A stretch of 17,501 nucleotides of DNA from Flammeovirgaceae bacterium UBA2786 (GTDB lineage Bacteria; Bacteroidota; Bacteroidia; Cytophagales; Cyclobacteriaceae), in NCBI GenBank assembly GCA_002352225.1, contig DEIA01000030.1:1-17501 (forward strand), written 5' to 3'. The position numbers were made by a program, and so were the translations under genes. The notes beneath the pieces are model-generated. The model did no database searches. It was not told where the DNA came from and worked only from the letters and a program-made list of their open reading frames with translations. Of the stretch, positions 15,688-17,501 are shown in pieces. Within the stretch, counting starts at the first letter, position 1; each line of letters opens with the position of its first letter.

Positions 15688-15718
15688 AATTGCTAATTTT
15701 GATTCGTAATGTGAACTG

Positions 15719-15750
15719 CGAAAATACGCCACCGTGCGACAATCGCCAAA
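15719..15750 (-). promoter_or_regulatory. Promoter of pdhA
   Basis: On the minus strand TTTG (15750-15747), 20 bases, then TATTTTCG (15726-15719), seven of eight matches to TAnnTTTG in effect one base off. Expected transcription starts about 25 bases before ATG 15687 and downstream of the alternative start at 15732. Confidence 0.65.
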
Positions 15751-15789
15751 TGACCGTTCGTATTAACTATTGAATTTTATTGTTGTTAC

Positions 15790-16908
15790 GTGTTTCTCAA
15801 TCACCTGCGCCTTTTCAATTTTAAGAATCATGCCGAGGTAAACCTGGCATTTGATACAGATGTTACTTGTATTGTAGGCAAAAATGGGTCTGGTAAAACC
15901 AATGTGCTGGATGCCATTCATTATCTCTCTTTCTCAAAAAGCGCATTTAATCCCTCTGATGTACAGAACATTATGCATCAGGAATCGGGTTTTTTTCTGC
16001 GCGGAAACTTCACCTTTAATGGCAAGCCGAATGAGGTAGAATGCATAATTCAAACCGCGGGTAAAAAAGTGTTGCGCGAAGATGGCCAGGACTACTCCCG
16101 GTTTTCCGAACATGTAGGAAAGTATCCGGTTGTGCTTGTTGCTCCGCAGGATATTGAACTTATCTGGGACGGAGCAGAGATAAGGCGTAAGTTCATAGAT
16201 ACTATAGTAAGTCAGCTGGATCGTACCTATCTGGAAAACCTTATCGTTTACAACCATCAACTCAAGCAACGTAACAGCCTGCTTAAAAATTTTTCAGAGA
16301 ACGGGCGGGTAGATGTTCCGCTATTAGAAACCTATAATGCACAACTGGTTGAATCGGGCGAATATATATTTAATGCCCGCAAAAAATTTTGTAACGAGTT
16401 TGCCATACGGGTTCAGCAGCATTACACGTACCTGGCCCAAACCACCGAAGAACAGGCTGGTATCACCTACCGGTCAGACCTGGCAGAAGCCAACTTTTCG
16501 CACCTCTTAAAAACATCCATACAGAAAGACATTGCCCTGCAGCGCACCACAACAGGTATACACCGCGATGACTTTTTGTTTTCTCTTAATGGGTACGAGA
16601 TTAAAAGAATAGGATCGCAGGGGCAGCAAAAATCTTTTCTGGTGGCTTTAAAACTATCTGAATTTGAGGTAATTAAGGCCAAACTAAACCGTAAGCCCAT
16701 TTTATTGCTCGATGATATTTTTGATAAACTTGACGATTACCGGATACACCGCCTGATTACCCTGGTGGCAGAAGGAACATTCGGGCAACTGTTTATTACC
16801 GATGCCCGGCCAGACAGAACGCAAAGCATTCTAACGGCTGCCGGCATCAAAGCCCGTATATTTACTATCGAAAACGGTACCTTTACCAGCACATGGCTTC
16901 AAACATAA
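15790..16908 (+). CDS. recF: DNA replication and repair protein RecF
   Basis: SMC-like ATPase that acts with RecO and RecR to load RecA at single-strand gaps and stalled forks. The 372-residue protein starts with the family pattern LNHLRLFNFKNH, then Walker A GKNGSGKT at 30-37. The ABC-type signature GSQGQQKS is at 275-282 and Walker B ILLLDD at 304-309, with FDKLDDYR after it. Length is normal. The start is GTG at 15790; the frame upstream has no ATG, TTG or GTG before an in-frame TGA at 15751. It is divergent from pdhA across about 100 bases. TAATTTTG at 15694-15701 could be its -7 box, but no -33 partner is visible. The next gene overlaps its end by 16 bases. Confidence 0.95.
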   Translation: MFLNHLRLFNFKNHAEVNLAFDTDVTCIVGKNGSGKTNVLDAIHYLSFSKSAFNPSDVQNIMHQESGFFLRGNFTFNGKPNEVECIIQTAGKKVLREDGQDYSRFSEHVGKYPVVLVAPQDIELIWDGAEIRRKFIDTIVSQLDRTYLENLIVYNHQLKQRNSLLKNFSENGRVDVPLLETYNAQLVESGEYIFNARKKFCNEFAIRVQQHYTYLAQTTEEQAGITYRSDLAEANFSHLLKTSIQKDIALQRTTTGIHRDDFLFSLNGYEIKRIGSQGQQKSFLVALKLSEFEVIKAKLNRKPILLLDDIFDKLDDYRIHRLITLVAEGTFGQLFITDARPDRTQSILTAAGIKARIFTIENGTFTSTWLQT

Positions 16909-17198
16909 ATAATGACGGCAACTCCTTGCACATTGGGCAGGCTATTCAAAAACTGCTGAAGCGTTACCACATTAAATCAAAATTTGACGAAGCAAACCTT
17001 ATCGCTTCATGGGAGCGATTAGTAGGAAAAGTGGTAGCCAAACGCACCAAAAAACTTCAAATCCGTAATAAAGTTCTTTTTGTAGAACTGGACAGTCCGG
17101 CACTCAAGAACGACCTTCTTCTGCATAAATCCCGCATTCTTGAAATCTTCCGCAAAGAGTTTGGAGACGATGTACTGGCCGATATTATTGTAATGTAG
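16893..17198 (+). CDS. dciA: DUF721 / DciA-like protein
   Basis: A 101-residue protein of the DUF721 family, which includes DciA, the ancestral bacterial loader or operator of the DnaB replicative helicase in genomes lacking DnaC/DnaI. Recognisable features are the N-terminal LHIGQAIQKLLKRYHIKSKF helix region, ASWERLVGKVVAKRTKKLQIRNKVLFVELDSPALKNDLLLHKSRIL with the family's KH-like beta-alpha pattern, and a short C terminus. The ATG lies 16 bases inside the recF stop region, so the two are coupled. Pairing with recF supports a role in DNA replication. The family call is good; helicase loading in this organism is inferred. No clear T-tract terminator follows. Confidence 0.85.
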   Translation: MASNINNDGNSLHIGQAIQKLLKRYHIKSKFDEANLIASWERLVGKVVAKRTKKLQIRNKVLFVELDSPALKNDLLLHKSRILEIFRKEFGDDVLADIIVM

Positions 17199-17242
17199 CA
17201 GCCGTAAGCTTCAACCCCTTAAAATATTTAAAAAGGGCGGTA

Positions 17243-17273
17243 TTTGGCTAAACCGAAAAACCGTATAATTTTG
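17243..17273 (+). promoter_or_regulatory. Promoter of the tRNA operon (Bacteroidota consensus)
   Basis: TTTG at 17243-17246, a 19-base spacer and TAATTTTG at 17266-17273 match the TTTG/TAnnTTTG consensus perfectly. It lies 86 bases upstream of the tRNA-Tyr 5' end, leaving a processed leader of about 80 bases. Confidence 0.82.
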
Positions 17274-17359
17274 CACTCCTAATTTTTTGGCACTGCCGGA
17301 AAAGAGGGTAGGAGAGCGGTTTTTGATGATCTCCGAATGTTCTTTAAAAGAAAGGCAAC

Positions 17360-17445
17360 GGGGAGATACTCAAGCGGCCAACGAGGACAGACTGTAAATC
17401 TGTTGACTTATGTCTTCACAGGTTCGAATCCTGTTCTCCCCACCA
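17360..17445 (+). tRNA. tRNA-Tyr (anticodon GTA)
   Basis: Complete class II tRNA. The acceptor stem GGGGAGA (17360-17366) pairs with TCTCCCC (17435-17441). The D stem is CTC/GAG and the anticodon stem ACAGA/TCTGT encloses CTGTAAA, with anticodon GTA at 17394-17396. The long variable arm has a GAC/GTC stem (17404-17417), as expected for bacterial tRNA-Tyr. The T arm is ACAGG-TTCGAAT-CCTGT. Discriminator A17442 is followed by an encoded CCA (17443-17445). Confidence 0.97.
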
Positions 17446-17453
17446 AATAATTT

Positions 17454-17475
17454 CGAATTCGGAGTTTTGAATTCG
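17454..17475. repeat. Short inverted repeat between two tRNAs
   Basis: CGAATTC (17454-17460) and GAATTCG (17469-17475) are perfect inverted copies around an 8-base spacer. It lies in the 40-base gap between the tRNAs and may be a processing hairpin; it may also be chance. Confidence 0.35.
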
Positions 17476-17485
17476 AGATTTGAAT

Positions 17486-17501
17486 GCGGGAGTAGCTCAG
17501 T
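17486..17501 (+). tRNA. Start of a second tRNA, probably tRNA-Gly (cut by window end)
   Basis: GCGGGAGTAGCTCAGT has a G-rich acceptor strand, TA at positions 8-9 and the AGCTCAGT D-arm start of bacterial tRNAs. The 5' sequence is typical of tRNA-Gly, but the anticodon is outside the window. Confidence 0.7.

Noticed and set aside
15688..15732. Longer pdhA start at 15732
   Set aside because: The promoter -7 box at 15719-15726 lies inside this extension, so the start codon would not be transcribed; ATG 15687 gives the usual N terminus.
17199..17242. Terminator after the dciA-like gene
   Set aside because: CCCCTT and AAAGGG around 17216-17237 can pair, but the stem is broken and no T-tract follows.
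1..17501. CRISPR array, prophage, toxin-antitoxin or defence island
   Set aside because: No regularly spaced direct repeats, phage structural genes or toxin-antitoxin pairs are visible. The lone ATPase is not accompanied by defence partners.

Overview
The window looks like a chromosomal segment of a Bacteroidota bacterium, most likely of the Cytophagales type. Three promoters fit the Bacteroidota consensus (TTTG, about 19-20 bases, TAnnTTTG), starts generally lack Shine-Dalgarno sequences, and recF, a DUF721/DciA gene, a membrane-anchored TPR gene and ribH lie together, a grouping I recall from this phylum. The placement is inferred from gene content and promoter style only.

Region 1 (about 375-9044, all +) is a tightly packed polysaccharide export and assembly operon: an ABC-2 permease and its ATPase (Wzm/Wzt type), a class I methyltransferase, a GT2 glycosyltransferase, an FkbM methyltransferase, a GT4 glycosyltransferase, a second GT2, a further GT-B glycosyltransferase and an SDR sugar-nucleotide epimerase/dehydratase. 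Neighbouring genes overlap or sit within 4 bases, except before the epimerase (33 bases). No Wzx flippase or Wzy polymerase is seen, which fits ABC-dependent export of a glycan finished in the cytoplasm (O-antigen or capsule).

Region 2 (9301-11734, +) holds an Lrp/AsnC regulator overlapping a PyrR-like phosphoribosyltransferase by ATGA, then an NADP-type isocitrate dehydrogenase closed by a strong terminator. Region 3 (11735-13356) is an accessory patch: a 134-bp MITE/REP-like element with perfect 23-bp inverted ends flanked by TA, and a lone AAA_14/DUF4143 ATPase on the minus strand with a 15-bp inverted repeat just before its start.

Region 4 (13357-15750, -) holds ribH, a TPR membrane protein and pdhA. 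Hairpin terminators separate them, and the TPR gene has its own consensus promoter immediately after pdhA. Region 5 (15790-17501, +) holds recF overlapping a dciA-like gene, then a strong promoter, tRNA-Tyr(GTA) and the first 16 bases of another tRNA, probably tRNA-Gly.

Most of the window is recognisable core metabolism and envelope biosynthesis. I found no convincing new multi-gene system. The most interesting parts are the small non-coding structures and two unusual gene pairings.
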